Of a stretch of 64,000 nucleotides of DNA, positions 14,401 through 23,700 are shown piece by piece. Origin of the DNA: Liriodendron chinense (Eukaryota > Streptophyta > Magnoliopsida > Magnoliales > Magnoliaceae); NCBI GenBank assembly GCA_003013855.2, contig ML058452.1:1750810-1814809 (forward strand), read 5' to 3'. The notes under the pieces are model-generated. The model was not told where the DNA came from. It was given only the letters and a program-made list of their open reading frames with translations, and made no database searches. The stretch's first letter is position 1; each line of letters opens with the position of its first letter. A program made the translations under genes and the position numbers.

Positions 14401-17400
14401 AGAAACAAGTGGACAGCTTAGAAAACTCCAGACAAGTTTTCTTTGGTGGTATAATTTTTTTTTTCTAAACTTTCCCTCACCTAATCAGTGGACCGACATG
14501 ATTCTTCGGCCAGGGCCAAGGTATCCCAAAACGGTTACGTATCGGCTGTATCGGCCGATACGTAATGGAAACGGTCATGACCGTTACGTGTTACTGGGTC
14601 AAAACGGTCGTAACGGCCGTTACAGAAAAAATAGGCGGTAACGGCCCTGTATTGGCCTGTATCGGACCGATACGGCCCCGTAACGGTCCTGTAATAGTAT
14701 TTTTTCAAAAAATAAAAAAGGGCCGTATTGGCCGATATGGGGTCCGTAACGGCTGTTATGGCCACCGTTACCGTTATGGAACACCTTGGCCAGGGCATCT
14801 ACACAGACTCCCCTGGTGGATGGGTTGGATCTTGTACCTATGTGACATGCTGGCAAATGTCATGGCATGTACATGAACTCCCTTCTACATGTGTGTGGGC
14901 TTCCCAAAGCTCCTTGGTTAAATATAAAAACTCAGCTTCTTTTCACAAAAGCTCTTACAGAATTATTTGAAAAACTCAGTACTCTAAACTTGGTACTACC
15001 CCAATGGAACTGTGTCAAATGCTAATACAATCTCATTGGGCAGGGGGTACACAGCACCTGAGTATGCAATCCATGGACAGTTAACTGAGAAGGTCGACAC
15101 ATACAGCTATGGTGTGGTCGTCTTGGAAATCATTAGTGGCGAAAAAAGTAATGACCCAGCGCGTGAACCGGAAAAACAATACCTACTTGAATGGGCAAGT
15201 TTTTCTAAACTCATTACTTCTTGTGTTTTGCCACAATTACCTTCTCTACAGTCTGGCTAACCACATTATCCTTCTATGGAAGTACACTGGTGTAATGCAA
15301 ATGAAACCATATATCTTTGAAACTTCAGTCGTGGTCACCAACCCTCCTTTATCCAGGCTTTGCATGTGTGTAGATGTCATGAATTAATGCAATATTTACA
15401 CACCCTTATATCTGTCCATGATTCATTTTCTGCTATTATTTACATAGTTTGAGTGTATTCTCTATTTTGTTTAGATTTTATAGTCTACTTACATGAAATA
15501 ACAATAGTTAGTATAGCTTTCATTCGAGGGAGATCCACTGCCCTCGGAAGCAAGAAATTTTGGTGTCTCCACTTTCTACACTATACGCTTGGCATGTGTC
15601 TCATTGTCTGATTCTGAAGAGCTTAGTCATCATTGGGGAAAATCATAAAGGGACATAAACCAAAATAATGATGGTGATTGGACAATCCTAATCATTTAAA
15701 AAGAAAAAAGAAAAAAAAGAAAACAAAACTGAATTTTAGCAATTTTTTGTACATCAATTCAGCATGGTTAGGAATATCCTTGGTATTGTAACTTTCGGTC
15801 TATGGCCCATTTATGGAGCCAAGTGATGAATGAATGGTTCGTGTCATGATACACATGCCATCTGTATCGTAATGAAGTTGGAGCTGTAGAGGTACCAAAT
15901 TCTATGCTTGTGCGAGTAGCGGAATGCAGGGATATGTGCAACATTAGTTGGATTAGAGAAAAAAAAAAAAATGAAGGTTGGATCGACTTTCTCTAGCTTC
16001 TTTCTTCTACAATTTTCTGCATACTGAAAATGCAGATTTTCAGTTCAAGAATCTCCGGGATACATGTAATGATTGGAAATCTTTACCCAAAAAACTGCCT
16101 GCAGCCATTATTCACCCTCCAAAATTGCAAGTTGAGATCATGATTCTAAGATCAACGGGAAGAGTTTTGAGACCAGGAAAATTTAGTGAAATGGAGGGAC
16201 AAAACTCGTTCAATTTTCAAAGACAGCCTGTGCACATAGTAAACAAATACCCTTGACAGAAATAGTGTTCGAAATATCGGTGTCGCGTTACGTATCGCGT
16301 CCTTGGGATATAGATACGTATTGGTTATCGCATGGGATATATCATTTATATCGGGTAATTTATCGCACGTTTTGGGAAACATTGGAAAAATGGTTGGATT
16401 TTTCAATGAAAAATCAGGGCTTGTTAAAAAAGACCTTAATACACACTTTTAAATCATAACATCTAAAAAAGAAGTACACATAATAGGTTTCCTTTATATA
16501 AGGTCCTAAGCTATGCACTGTTTAACTGAACTAATGTAATTATATTCAAATTGAATGCATAACATCTAGAGTGTATGTGATGATCATTTCATCAAACACT
16601 CCCAAATACTTTGAAATTAGTCTCAATTGATAGCAGGTTGAAGAGAAATTTTGAAAAAAATAATAATTTTTTAATAATTTTTTTAATTAATTATTAATTA
16701 AAATTATTTTTATTTTCTGAAAATTGACAAGGACTTAACAATTCAGTAGATCAGTCCTCATACATGAATGTAACATTGCAAGCAATTTGGGAGAAATTGG
16801 GGAAATTTCGATTTTTTCCTAATTTTCCCCAAATCGGACCATCTACACTCAAAATTTGAAATTAGAGTGTATGTGATGATCATTTCATCAAATACTTCGA
16901 TATTAGTCTCAATTGACAGATGGTTGAAGGAAATTTTCAAAAAGAACATTGAGAACATGAAGAACCAATGGATATTGAAATCAAAGCTCCAACTCCATGA
17001 TTTTTCATACAAAACATAAAGAACCAATGGATTTGTAACTATTTGACATTGATTTAACATAATTTCAACAAAAAAAGGGATCGGAAATTGAAAATGCTCA
17101 CCGGATCGAACATGTGGGAGATATTGGCAGTACCTGTGCGTTTCGTATCGCACAAGTGGGACACAAGGTATATCATGGGATATATCGGCCGATATCGTCA
17201 ATATTTAAAACATTGGAGAGAAATACCCCTGAGTAAGCGACTAAGTACATATTACATATCTTACCTTCAAGGGGAGTTTCTAATATCTACACATATTACA
17301 TATCTTACCTTCAAGGGGAGCTTCTAATATCTATACATATTACATATCTTACCTTCAAGGGGAGCTTCTGATATCTGTTTATGTGTATCTTTTAAATGGC

Positions 17401-18279
17401 CTCTCCTTGCTTCATGTGTATCTTTTAAATGGGTTCTCCTTGCTTCATGTTGCAATCTGATGTTTTGAAGTTTCTAGTACTCAACTGAGTTTTCCAGCAC
17501 TCAATTGACTATTAAATATCATCATCACCATCTAAGATGATTATTAAATATATTTACTTAATCATTAGATATCGAGTTTTGTCAAGTGAAGACTCGATTG
17601 AGTTTTCAAGTCCAACTGACCTGGCTGGATATCAAGTTGAGCAAAGTTTTCGGATTTTGAACTGTGAGGGATGCCCCAAAAATCTCCCAAAGTGGAAATT
17701 CCTGACCCTTTGATCATTTCCCTACAAATCGACAGTCAAGGATAAAATACAGAAATGGCTTCTTTCAAAGAAAACAGCCCAATGATCATAGAGTAATGAT
17801 GTTTGAGTCTGGGAAATTTTCCAGCATACCCCCTATCACGGTGAGGCTCATCAGATTGACAGTTTAGACTACTCTTTAATGTTCGCTTCAACCTCTTCTA
17901 GTGACACATAAATACACCTTTCTTTGAAAAAAAAATATTCTTGAGATTCTTTAAACTATTTAGTGGTATTGCTCTGTTTGATTAACATGAATAGATCATT
18001 TTGGGGGCTTGACAGGCATGGAATCTTTATGAGAATGATGCACAGATGGAGTTGGTTGACGAGAACTTGGACCCAAAGGACTACACAATAGATGAAATGA
18101 AGAAAGTTATAGAGATAGCTCTCATGTGCACCCAATCCTCGGTCACTTCAAGGCCAACCATGTCCGAAGTTGTGGTTCTGCTGCTGAGCAAAGGTCAGGT
18201 TGTGAGTGAGCCGACTAGACCCACCTTCATAGATGCTACCATGGCAGTTGATGGAGAAGTGTCCACTTTGGACGTGTAG
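3307..18279 (+). CDS. Cysteine-rich receptor-like protein kinase (CRK, DUF26/Gnk2 RLK), 7 exons
   Basis: Exons: 3307-4096, 8057-8182, 11127-11254, 11753-11966, 13705-13936, 15044-15194, 18016-18279. They join in frame to 634 aa, normal for a CRK. Residues 1-32 are a signal peptide. Two extracellular Gnk2 domains carry the C-X8-C-X2-C signature at C93/C102/C105 and C203/C212/C215, with several N-glycosylation sequons. Residues 272-294 are the membrane span, encoded by the small exon 2 and followed by a Lys/Arg stop-transfer. The kinase domain has the glycine loop LGVGGFGDVY (338-347), ATP-binding K360, HRD (455-457), DFG (475-477) and APE (501-503). It is therefore an RD kinase with all catalytic residues, expected to be an active plasma-membrane Ser/Thr kinase. 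The intron positions follow the usual CRK plan, and all sites are GT-AG except intron 6 (GC-AG). The ligand is unknown. The activation-loop region resembles the CRK2/CRK3/CRK42 group; that placement is from memory and tentative. Confidence 0.95.
5426..5490. repeat. Compound microsatellite (TC)n(GC)n(CA)n
   Basis: An uninterrupted run of CT units passes directly into GC units and then CA units within intron 1. The short Arg/Glu-repeat reading frames over it are artefacts. Confidence 0.9.
5543..5674. mobile_element. 132-bp hAT-type MITE in CRK intron 1, 8-bp TSD TCCAAGAC
   Basis: The left terminus TAGAGGTACCAATGGGCCGG is matched in inverse orientation by the right terminus ending GGCCCATTGATACCCCTA. 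The flanks 5535-5542 and 5675-5682 are both TCCAAGAC, an exact 8-bp target duplication as expected of hAT transposition. There is no coding capacity, so it is non-autonomous. Confidence 0.85.
5856..6195. repeat. Two partial arms of the MULE-like foldback repeat
   Basis: A right-type arm at about 5860-5995 ends in ATGGTGGGCCCCAC. It is followed by a left end starting at 6060 (GGACTCAGATTAGCTACTGA), which closely matches the terminus of the complete copy at 21320. The second piece is truncated near 6190. Both are in CRK intron 1. Confidence 0.6.
7114..7605. mobile_element. 492-bp Tourist-like (PIF/Harbinger) MITE, TSD TAA
   Basis: The left end GGGGGCGTTTGGCACATGGT is mirrored by the right end ACCATGCGCCAGACATGCCC, and inverted similarity continues inward (GGTATTAG, AGGTGGGAT). 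The element is flanked by TAA at 7111-7113 and 7606-7608, the usual trinucleotide duplication of Tourist elements. It lies in CRK intron 1 and has no transposase. Confidence 0.8.
8199..8467. mobile_element. Foldback element in CRK intron 2
   Basis: The left arm (GATCCAAACCATTGGTCTGT and flanks) is inverted relative to the right arm (ACAGACCAATGGTCTGGATC). A second copy of the same family lies at 13180-13440 in intron 4. No clear target duplication was found, so the superfamily is unassigned. Confidence 0.65.
9107..9427. mobile_element. ~320-bp foldback MITE with GGGGTTGTTTGGCAGC-type ends
   Basis: The left end GGGGGTTGTTTGGCAGCATG is answered by the right end CATGCTGCCAAACGACCCC. Inner parts are loosely inverted. 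I could not find a matching target duplication: the left flank is GATTCTT and the right flank TAGGATA. PIF/Harbinger and hAT are both possible. Confidence 0.6.
10225..10520 (-). repeat. Possible RTE-type LINE relic (minus orientation)
   Basis: CTGAGCTATTTGGGGTTGGC near 10246 resembles the conserved 3' part of plant RTE elements. No reading frame survives. Confidence 0.3.
11360..11430 (+). repeat. RTE/SINE-like 3' tail ending in (GAT)n
   Basis: GACCCCAATTAGTTGGGATA followed by AGGCTTAGATGATGATGATG matches a widespread plant non-LTR 3' end that stops in a short trinucleotide tail. It lies in CRK intron 3 (11255-11752). Confidence 0.5.
11967..13704 (+). other. CRK intron 4 (1738 bp)
   Basis: The donor is TTATTCG|GTATCA and the acceptor CTCACAG|GTGACA (phase 1). 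Apart from the foldback at 13180-13440 and a T-rich tract near 12505-12550, nothing recognisable is present. Confidence 0.85.
13180..13440. mobile_element. Foldback element, second copy of the intron-2 family
   Basis: It shares AGGCCCATGGTTC-type and GGTCTGGATCACTGAACAAT segments and the overall order with 8199-8467. The central part (AAGAAGAGAAATGCAGCAAC versus AAGAAGAGAGACACAGAAAC) also aligns, so the two are true copies. Confidence 0.6.
14517..14788. mobile_element. 272-bp hAT-type MITE rich in GTAACGG/CGATACG palindromes, TSD GCCAGGGC
   Basis: The left end CAAGGTATCCCAAAACGG is mirrored by the right end CCGTTATGGAACACCTTG. GCCAGGGC occurs directly on both sides (14509-14516 and 14789-14796), fitting an 8-bp hAT duplication. 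The inside is a mosaic of GTAACGGCCGTTAC-like and TATCGGCCGATACG palindromes. It sits in CRK intron 5 (13937-15043). Confidence 0.75.
16257..17220. mobile_element. ~0.96-kb non-autonomous element with GATATATCGGCCGATAT cores, copy 1
   Basis: The ends are related inverted repeats (GTGTTCGAAATATCGGTG on the left, ATATTTAAAACATTGGAG on the right). An imperfect 12-bp direct repeat flanks it (AAATACCCTTGA at 16245, AAATACCCCTGA at 17221) and may be the target duplication. The full length is homologous, in reverse orientation, to 41696-42627. No coding sequence. Confidence 0.65.
17247..17448. repeat. Two small tandem arrays in CRK intron 6
   Basis: Three 44-bp copies beginning ACATATTACATATCTTACCT start at 17247, 17291 and 17335. 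They are followed by two 33-bp copies (ATGTGTATCTTTTAAATGG) starting at 17381 and 17414. Copies are nearly identical, so the duplications look recent. Confidence 0.85.
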
Positions 18280-18364
18280 TCTCCATCGATTGTTACCATG
18301 TCAATAATGTCTTTGTCCGATCATTGACATGTAACTATGCAGTCGTAGTCCTGCTGAGACAATG

Positions 18365-18370
18365 AATAAA
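18365..18370 (+). terminator. Probable CRK polyadenylation signal
   Basis: AATAAA occurs 86 bp after the stop codon, followed at once by ATAAAT. Further downstream AT-rich signals near 18700 could give a longer 3' UTR. Confidence 0.5.
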
Positions 18371-19125
18371 ATAAATGGTGGGAGAATAATTAGAAGAGGT
18401 TATGTTACGCAAGGGTAGTGCATGTAATAATTGGAAGTGCCATTAGATATGAAAATGGCACGTTCTGGACATGCTTATTGAGTCAGGCCCAGTTGCGAAG
18501 ATTCAAATAGCACACAATCTAAAGCCTTAGTTGTCTTCAGAGCTTTGGAGCTTTCTTCTTTGGAAGCTTGTTTGCGTCTTTGATGAATATGTAGGGAGGT
18601 GAACGGCTTTGATGTGCATGCGTGGTAGGGAGTTTGTAGAGATTCTCTTTTTAATGAAGATGTTTGGACCTTATAAGCTTGTATTTGTATTTTCTTCTAA
18701 TAATAATAAAAATAAATTTACCATTATCAGTGCAAAAGAAGAAAGGAAGAACCAGAGTCTGACTTGGTTAAAGTTGGTTCATGAACTGATTCCAGCTTCT
18801 ATCCATTCAAGCCAGCCTACTTGCCTATATCACTACTGTCAAGTCACTGATTCTTTGAATCTCTTCCTACTAATGAAAGATATCAGTTGACAAAATGATT
18901 TGGGTCAGTGTGACTCGGGACTAAGAATCTGGCGAGTCTAACTCTAACCGCAGGTTCAGGTCTGTAGTCCGCAAATGTGCCACATGTGCTATCATCTAAA
19001 TCTTCAATTGCTCCATATATGCCACATGCCTCAATTTACCAATGTGCACAACTGCTACTTTCTAGTGTAGGGCTTCCTAACTATACACAATCTGAGTCTC
19101 CTTCGCTGTGAAATAAATCTTTCGC
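18371..19125. other. CRK 3' flank, no gene seen
   Basis: The sequence is unique with only short chance reading frames. The part from about 18600 to 18900 has a diverged counterpart at 33330-33540, taken as evidence for a second, decayed CRK copy. Confidence 0.6.
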
Positions 19126-19129
19126 ACAA

Positions 19130-19790
19130 ATGTTCCTTGGGAAGTGAGAATAAGCCAATCCAAAACTCAAGTGGGCCATACCCCATGAAAAAGTGGGGAC
19201 TGGAATGGAGTTACCATTGAAATGTTCTTTGGGCTCACCGAAGTGTTGAATCAGGCTGATATTGGCTTTTCCCATCATCCGGGTGGGACTCGCATTATTC
19301 ACCGGTTGATGGCATATAAACATCAGGGCGGGCAATGGTGGGCGTCCTCATCCTTTGGGGACCTGGATTGCTTGGAGACCTATCCCCTTTGTGTACCACC
19401 TTTTGATGTATGTGTTTTATATGTGCCGTCCATCCTTTTTTACAGATCATTTAAGGACATGGGCCCAAAAACGAGGCAGATCCAAAGCTCGTGTGAACCA
19501 ACCACACCACTGGAAAAAGTCGGGATTGAATGCCTAATGTTGAAAACTTCTTGTGGGCTACAGTAGTTCTGGATCAAGCTGATATTTGTGTTTTCCCTCC
19601 ATCCATGTTCATGTGACTTCATGATCATGTTGGATGGCAAATGAACATGTGGTGGGCCTTAGGAAGGTTTCAGCAGTGGGTGTCATTATCGCCATTCTTT
19701 ACCATGATCTGCCTCATTTTTGGGCTTATGCCCCACAATGATCTGGCAAAGGGGACGGACGATGCAGATTAATAATAATAAATAAATAAA
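19130..19790. repeat. MULE-like foldback family: partial arm plus near-complete copy
   Basis: A piece at about 19150-19330 is followed by a copy whose left arm (TGATGTATGTGTTTTATATG, GGGCCCAAAAACGAGGCAGA) at 19400-19490 is inverted at 19700-19770 (TGCCTCATTTTTGGGCTTAT). The middle carries the family segment GGATCAAGCTGATATTTGTG. Non-coding. Confidence 0.65.
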
Positions 19791-19969
19791 AGTCACAGTG
19801 GGCCATCACAGAGTCGGATCACTGGGTCTCCAGGCAATCTGCATGCTTCCCAGGGAGGCTTCTGGGGCCTTATTTTGGTCTCACACGAGCTGGTGCACAA
19901 GTTTTTCGTCACGGTGGGCCTATGTGGATTTTGGTAGCCAGACACGGATAGCATACTGAGTAAGCTCTT

Positions 19970-20300
19970 TGAGGCCCACTGTGGTGTATGTGTCTTATCC
20001 ACACTGTCCATTCATTTTATCAGCACATTTTAGGGAATAAGCCCATTGAACCATATCCAAAACTCAAGTGGACCACACCACACAGGAAACAATGGGGATA
20101 ATGACGTCCACTTTGGAAACCTTTCTAGGGCCCACAGTGATTTCTATTTATCAACCAACCTAAAGTATCACAGACACGGATGATGGGAAAACACAAAAAT
20201 CAGCTTGATTCAAAACTTCTGCAACCTACTGTTTCCTGTGGTGTAATCCACTTGAGCTTTGATTATGCTCCCATTTTGGCTCATTCCCTGAAAGGCTGTT
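19970..20300. repeat. MULE-like foldback copy
   Basis: The left arm (GGTGTATGTGTCTTATCCAC, AAAACTCAAGTGGACCACAC) is inverted relative to the right arm (CCACTTGAGCTTTGATTATG). Middle segments match the family, including AAAATCAGCTTGATTCAAAA. Confidence 0.6.
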
Positions 20301-20604
20301 AAAAAAACCGACTAAACTGATAAAATGAATCAAGTAGGACAGAACGTTTCTGTGAGTTTTTCATTTTATTTCAGGCGAGGTCAGTTTTTTATATTAAAAA
20401 CCGAGAATGCCGGTTACTTAAAAGGCTATTGTGAGGTTGAGGCGTGTCTTATCTATCACCATTGGAACACAGGTTTGCAAAATTTACCGTACAGATGCTT
20501 TCGTTGATATAAAGAAGGAAACCGCCGATTTCCGACTAAAGTCGTTCGCACGAAGTTCCACGCTGTAAGTGATGTGGGGTCCATGCTGTAAGTGATGTGG
20601 GGTC
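20301..20604. other. Intergenic stretch, nothing recognised
   Basis: The segment contains a short run reminiscent of hAT-type AACCGACTAAAC ends near 20306. A 20-bp direct duplication (GCTGTAAGTGATGTGGGGTC) is seen near 20561 and 20584. No gene is supported. Confidence 0.4.
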
Positions 20605-21210
20605 CGCCCAAATTTTTCTCTCGTGTGGCTCACTTGAGTTTTGGATCTATCTCAGTTTTGGTCGCATGCTCAAAAACGTTCTTGAAAAACGGATAAACGG
20701 GGTGGATTTTTCACAAACTTCAGGATGGACCCACATCGCTTACCCAAAACTTTTTGTGCAAAGTCTTTGGCAAGAAATTTGCGTCCCTGCTACTACGGAC
20801 GAGGATGGAAGCGGATTGCATGCAGTGCACACGAGCTTGGTGTTGTGTTGCGGTCACCAAGTTCTGGGGGGCCAACATGATGTATGTGTTATATCCACAC
20901 TGTATATCCATTTTTAGAGATCATTGTAGGGCATGAGCCCAAAAATTGAGGCAGATCCAAGTTCAAATGAACCACACCACATACAGCAGTGGAACAATGA
21001 TACCCACCATTGGAACATTTGTATGGATCTGAAATTTCGGTTATGTGGTCCACCTGAGATGTGGATCTGCTTAATTTTTAAGATAACTTCCTAAAATAAT
21101 ATGGGAAAACGGATGAACAGCGTGGATATACAAAAACAAAAGTGATAAAAGAGGGCCACATGGTAAGGGTAACACCCACTTAGGTGTTACCCGAGCAACA
21201 CCTAATCCAC
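20605..21210. repeat. MULE-like foldback copies (one arm plus one near-complete unit)
   Basis: A right-type arm at 20610-20735 precedes a unit from about 20810 (GGAAGCGGATTGC) to about 21210 (CCTAATCCACTCC). Its arms, AGATCATTGTAGGGCATGAG and ATGTGGTCCACCTGAGATGT, are inverted to each other. No exact target duplication was found. Confidence 0.6.
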
Positions 21211-21224
21211 TCCATATCCAGAAG

Positions 21225-21264
21225 GGACGCGGATTGCTTGCGAAAGCCTTTGCAATCCGCGTCC
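21225..21264. repeat. Short perfect palindrome of the family terminus
   Basis: GGACGCGGATTGC and its reverse complement GCAATCCGCGTCC are separated by 14 bp. This is the terminal motif of the MULE-like family in head-to-head form, and may be two element ends abutted. Confidence 0.6.
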
Positions 21265-21319
21265 ATCAGGAAGCCGATTTGGTTCTGTGTCACATCCACC
21301 GCTCCTGTGCATTTACATC

Positions 21320-21921
21320 GGACGCGGATTAGCTACTGACAGGTTGAGTTGCCAGACTCGGCTACTGAAGTGACGTCACCATGTTTTGTGGGCCCCACTA
21401 TAATGCATGTAGTATACTGTCCATCCATTTGGAGAGATCATTTTAGGCATCATCCAAAGAATGAGGCAGATCCAAAGCTTGAGTGGACCCCACCACAGAA
21501 AACTGTGGGGAGAGTGACGCCTACCGTTGAAACCTTCCTAGGTCCACCACGATGTTTATTTGAGATCCAACCTATTTATAAGTTAACACAGACATGAAAG
21601 AAGGGAAAACACAAAGATCAGCTTGATCGAAAACTTCTACAGCCCCTATAAGTTTTTAATGGTAGGCATTCAATCTCCACTGTTTTCTGTGGTGGGGTCA
21701 CTCCAGCTTTGAATCTGACTTATTCTTTGGATCATGCGCTAAATTGATCTCTACAAATGGATGCACTGTGTCGATATAATAAATACATCATGATGGGCCC
21801 ACAAAAAATGGATGGGACGGTGTCGATATGATAAATACATCATGATGGGCCCACAAAACATGGTGACGTCACTTCAGTAGCAAGCCTGGCTACTCAACCT
21901 GTCAGTAGCTAATCCGTGTCC
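21320..21921. mobile_element. 602-bp complete MULE-like foldback element, 9-bp TSD ATTTACATC
   Basis: The left end GGACGCGGATTAGCTACTGA and the right end TCAGTAGCTAATCCGTGTCC are inverted repeats. Inverted similarity runs on for most of each half (GTGACGTCACCATGTTTTGT near 21371, ACAAAACATGGTGACGTCAC near 21856). ATTTACATC is present exactly at 21311-21319 and 21922-21930. Long inverted arms with a 9-bp duplication are the signature of Mutator-like elements. There is no transposase. Confidence 0.85.
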
Positions 21922-22430
21922 ATTTACATCACCCATTCTGTTGGCCCCACCATAATGTATGCGTTATATCCACAACGTCCATACATTTTATGAGATCATT
22001 TTAGATCATTAGCCCTAAACTTATGCCAATCCAATCCTCAAGTGGACCTCACCATAGGAAGTAGTGAGGACAGTGACGCCCACTTTGAAACCTTCCGAGG
22101 GCCCACCATGATGTTTATTTGTAATCTAAGTTGTTGGTAAGGTCATCTAGATCTGAATGGTGTGAAAAAAAATAAAAAATCAGCTTGATACAAAACTTCT
22201 ATATCTCCAAAAAGTTTTCAATGGTAAGCGTTCAAATCCCCAATGCTTTCTGTGGTATGGCCCATTTGAAATTTGGATCTGTCTAATTTTTGGGGCTATG
22301 CCCTAAAATGATCTCTCCAAATGGATGGACAGTTTCGATATAACACATACATCATGGTAGGGCCCACAGAACATGGTGACTTCAACACACCACCAAGGTG
22401 GTATGCACATTAGGCAATCCACTTCCATCG
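21922..22430. repeat. MULE-like foldback, probably the host element of the 21320 insertion
   Basis: The left arm (GGCCCCACCATAATGTATGC near 21942) is inverted at the right arm (CATACATCATGGTAGGGCCC near 22346). The right terminus near 22417 reads AGGCAATCCACTTCC. Sequence before 21311 and after 21930 joins naturally across one copy of ATTTACATC, so the 602-bp element appears nested in this one. Confidence 0.55.
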
Positions 22431-22468
22431 GCGATTCTGCGTTAGGGATGCCGTTTTCGTGCCAGAGG

Positions 22469-23017
22469 TAGGGCTCTCAATGGAGCGGGTCAGATCCGAG
22501 ATCTGATTCACTCCGAATCTGTATAATGCGGATTTACATCTTAAAATAGGTCCGATTACTTAAATGGACCAGATTTGGATCTTAAAATAGGTCCGATTAC
22601 TTAAACGGACCGGATATGGATTCACAGGAACATATACAAGTTGGATCTGAATCCGATTAAGATCCGACTCATTGTCACCTTATTGTATTTGTTAGCCACC
22701 CGTTTTACAAATTATTTTAGGCCATGCCGACCATACCATGGTAAATAGTGGGATTTGCATCATTTTTCTACTAAATTAAATATATTATATTATATATTTT
22801 ATATCATATATTTTTTTTAGGTTTTAAATGGGGGTGGATTGGGACCTAGATCCGACCCGAATCCGATGGTTATATGGATTTTGGATCGGAAATGGATCAG
22901 ATATGGATATCACCTTTTGGATCTGAGTTGGATCCGTATCCGATCCAAAACCATCTATAGATATATGAACTTGGAGCCGGATCCAACTGGATCCGATCCG
23001 GCCCATTGAGAGCCCTA
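22469..23017. mobile_element. 549-bp hAT-type MITE, 8-bp TSD GCCAGAGG
   Basis: The left end TAGGGCTCTCAATGGAGCGG is mirrored by the right end GGCCCATTGAGAGCCCTA. GCCAGAGG occurs exactly at 22461-22468 and 23018-23025. The interior is packed with GGATCCGATC-like words and AT-rich DNA. It is closely related to the element at 36225-36705. Confidence 0.92.
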
Positions 23018-23054
23018 GCCAGAGGGTTATGGAAAAAGTTCGTGCTGGCAAATG

Positions 23055-23490
23055 AAGTGAGGCCCACCGTGATGTTTGTGAGAAATCCACCCCATCCATC
23101 CGTTTTCCAATCTCATTTTAGGACATGGAAAAAAAATAAGGCGATCCAAAACTAAGTGGGCCGCATGAGAGGAAAAACTCGGAAAAGAAATGCCTGCCAG
23201 TGAAACCTTCCAGGTTCCACCTTTATGTTTATATGACATCCAAACCGTTTATAAGGTCATTTCCATTGAGAAAAACTGAAAACATTAAAAACTTAGCCTG
23301 GTATAAAACATTTGTGGGTATATGGATGTTCCAACAATGGTTGTTCAATTTGAACTGTTTGCTCTCATGTGGCTCACTTGAGTTTTGGGTTCTACCTATT
23401 TTTTGTCACATATCCTAAAATGAGCTCGCAAAACAGATGGACAAGTCAGATTCTTATGAACAACATCACAATGGGCCCACCTTACTTCCT
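23055..23490. repeat. MULE-like foldback copy
   Basis: The left arm (GAGGCCCACCGTGATGTTTG) is inverted at the right arm (CATCACAATGGGCCCACC near 23464). The inner pair is GATCCAAAACTAAGTGGGCC and GTGGCTCACTTGAGTTTTGG. Non-coding. Confidence 0.65.
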
Positions 23491-23632
23491 GCGTGGAAAC
23501 TCCATGGAAAAGGCTTTAGCCGGTTTCACCAGTTTCAGCTTTATTTAAAGTGCTGCCACATGCAAAGTATATTTTTAAAATTTGTCATCCAACAGTGGTA
23601 GATAAGACATGCCTTGTATGCGCTCGATCGAC

Positions 23633-23635
<3 letters not shown>

Positions 23636-23697
<62 letters not shown>
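23636..23697. repeat. (AT)n microsatellite
   Basis: About 31 uninterrupted AT units. The Tyr/Ile-repeat reading frames on both strands are artefacts. Confidence 0.95.

Positions 23698-23700
<3 letters not shown>

Larger units (their letters stand above)
15195..18015 (+). other. CRK intron 6 (2821 bp), a GC-AG intron
   Basis: The donor is GAATGG|GCAAGT and the acceptor CTTGACAG|GCATGG. This pairing alone gives the conserved junction LLEW|AWNLYEND in phase 0. The only nearby GT (in CAAGTTTTT) would leave one extra base and break the frame. GCAAGT is the strong consensus form for GC donors. The intron also holds the element at 16257-17220 and two short tandem arrays. Confidence 0.85.

Noticed and set aside
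15195..15205. Alternative GT donor for CRK exon 6 within CAAGTTTTT
   Set aside because: It would add GCAA to the exon and put exon 7 out of frame, losing the conserved WNLYEND start and the C-terminal lobe.
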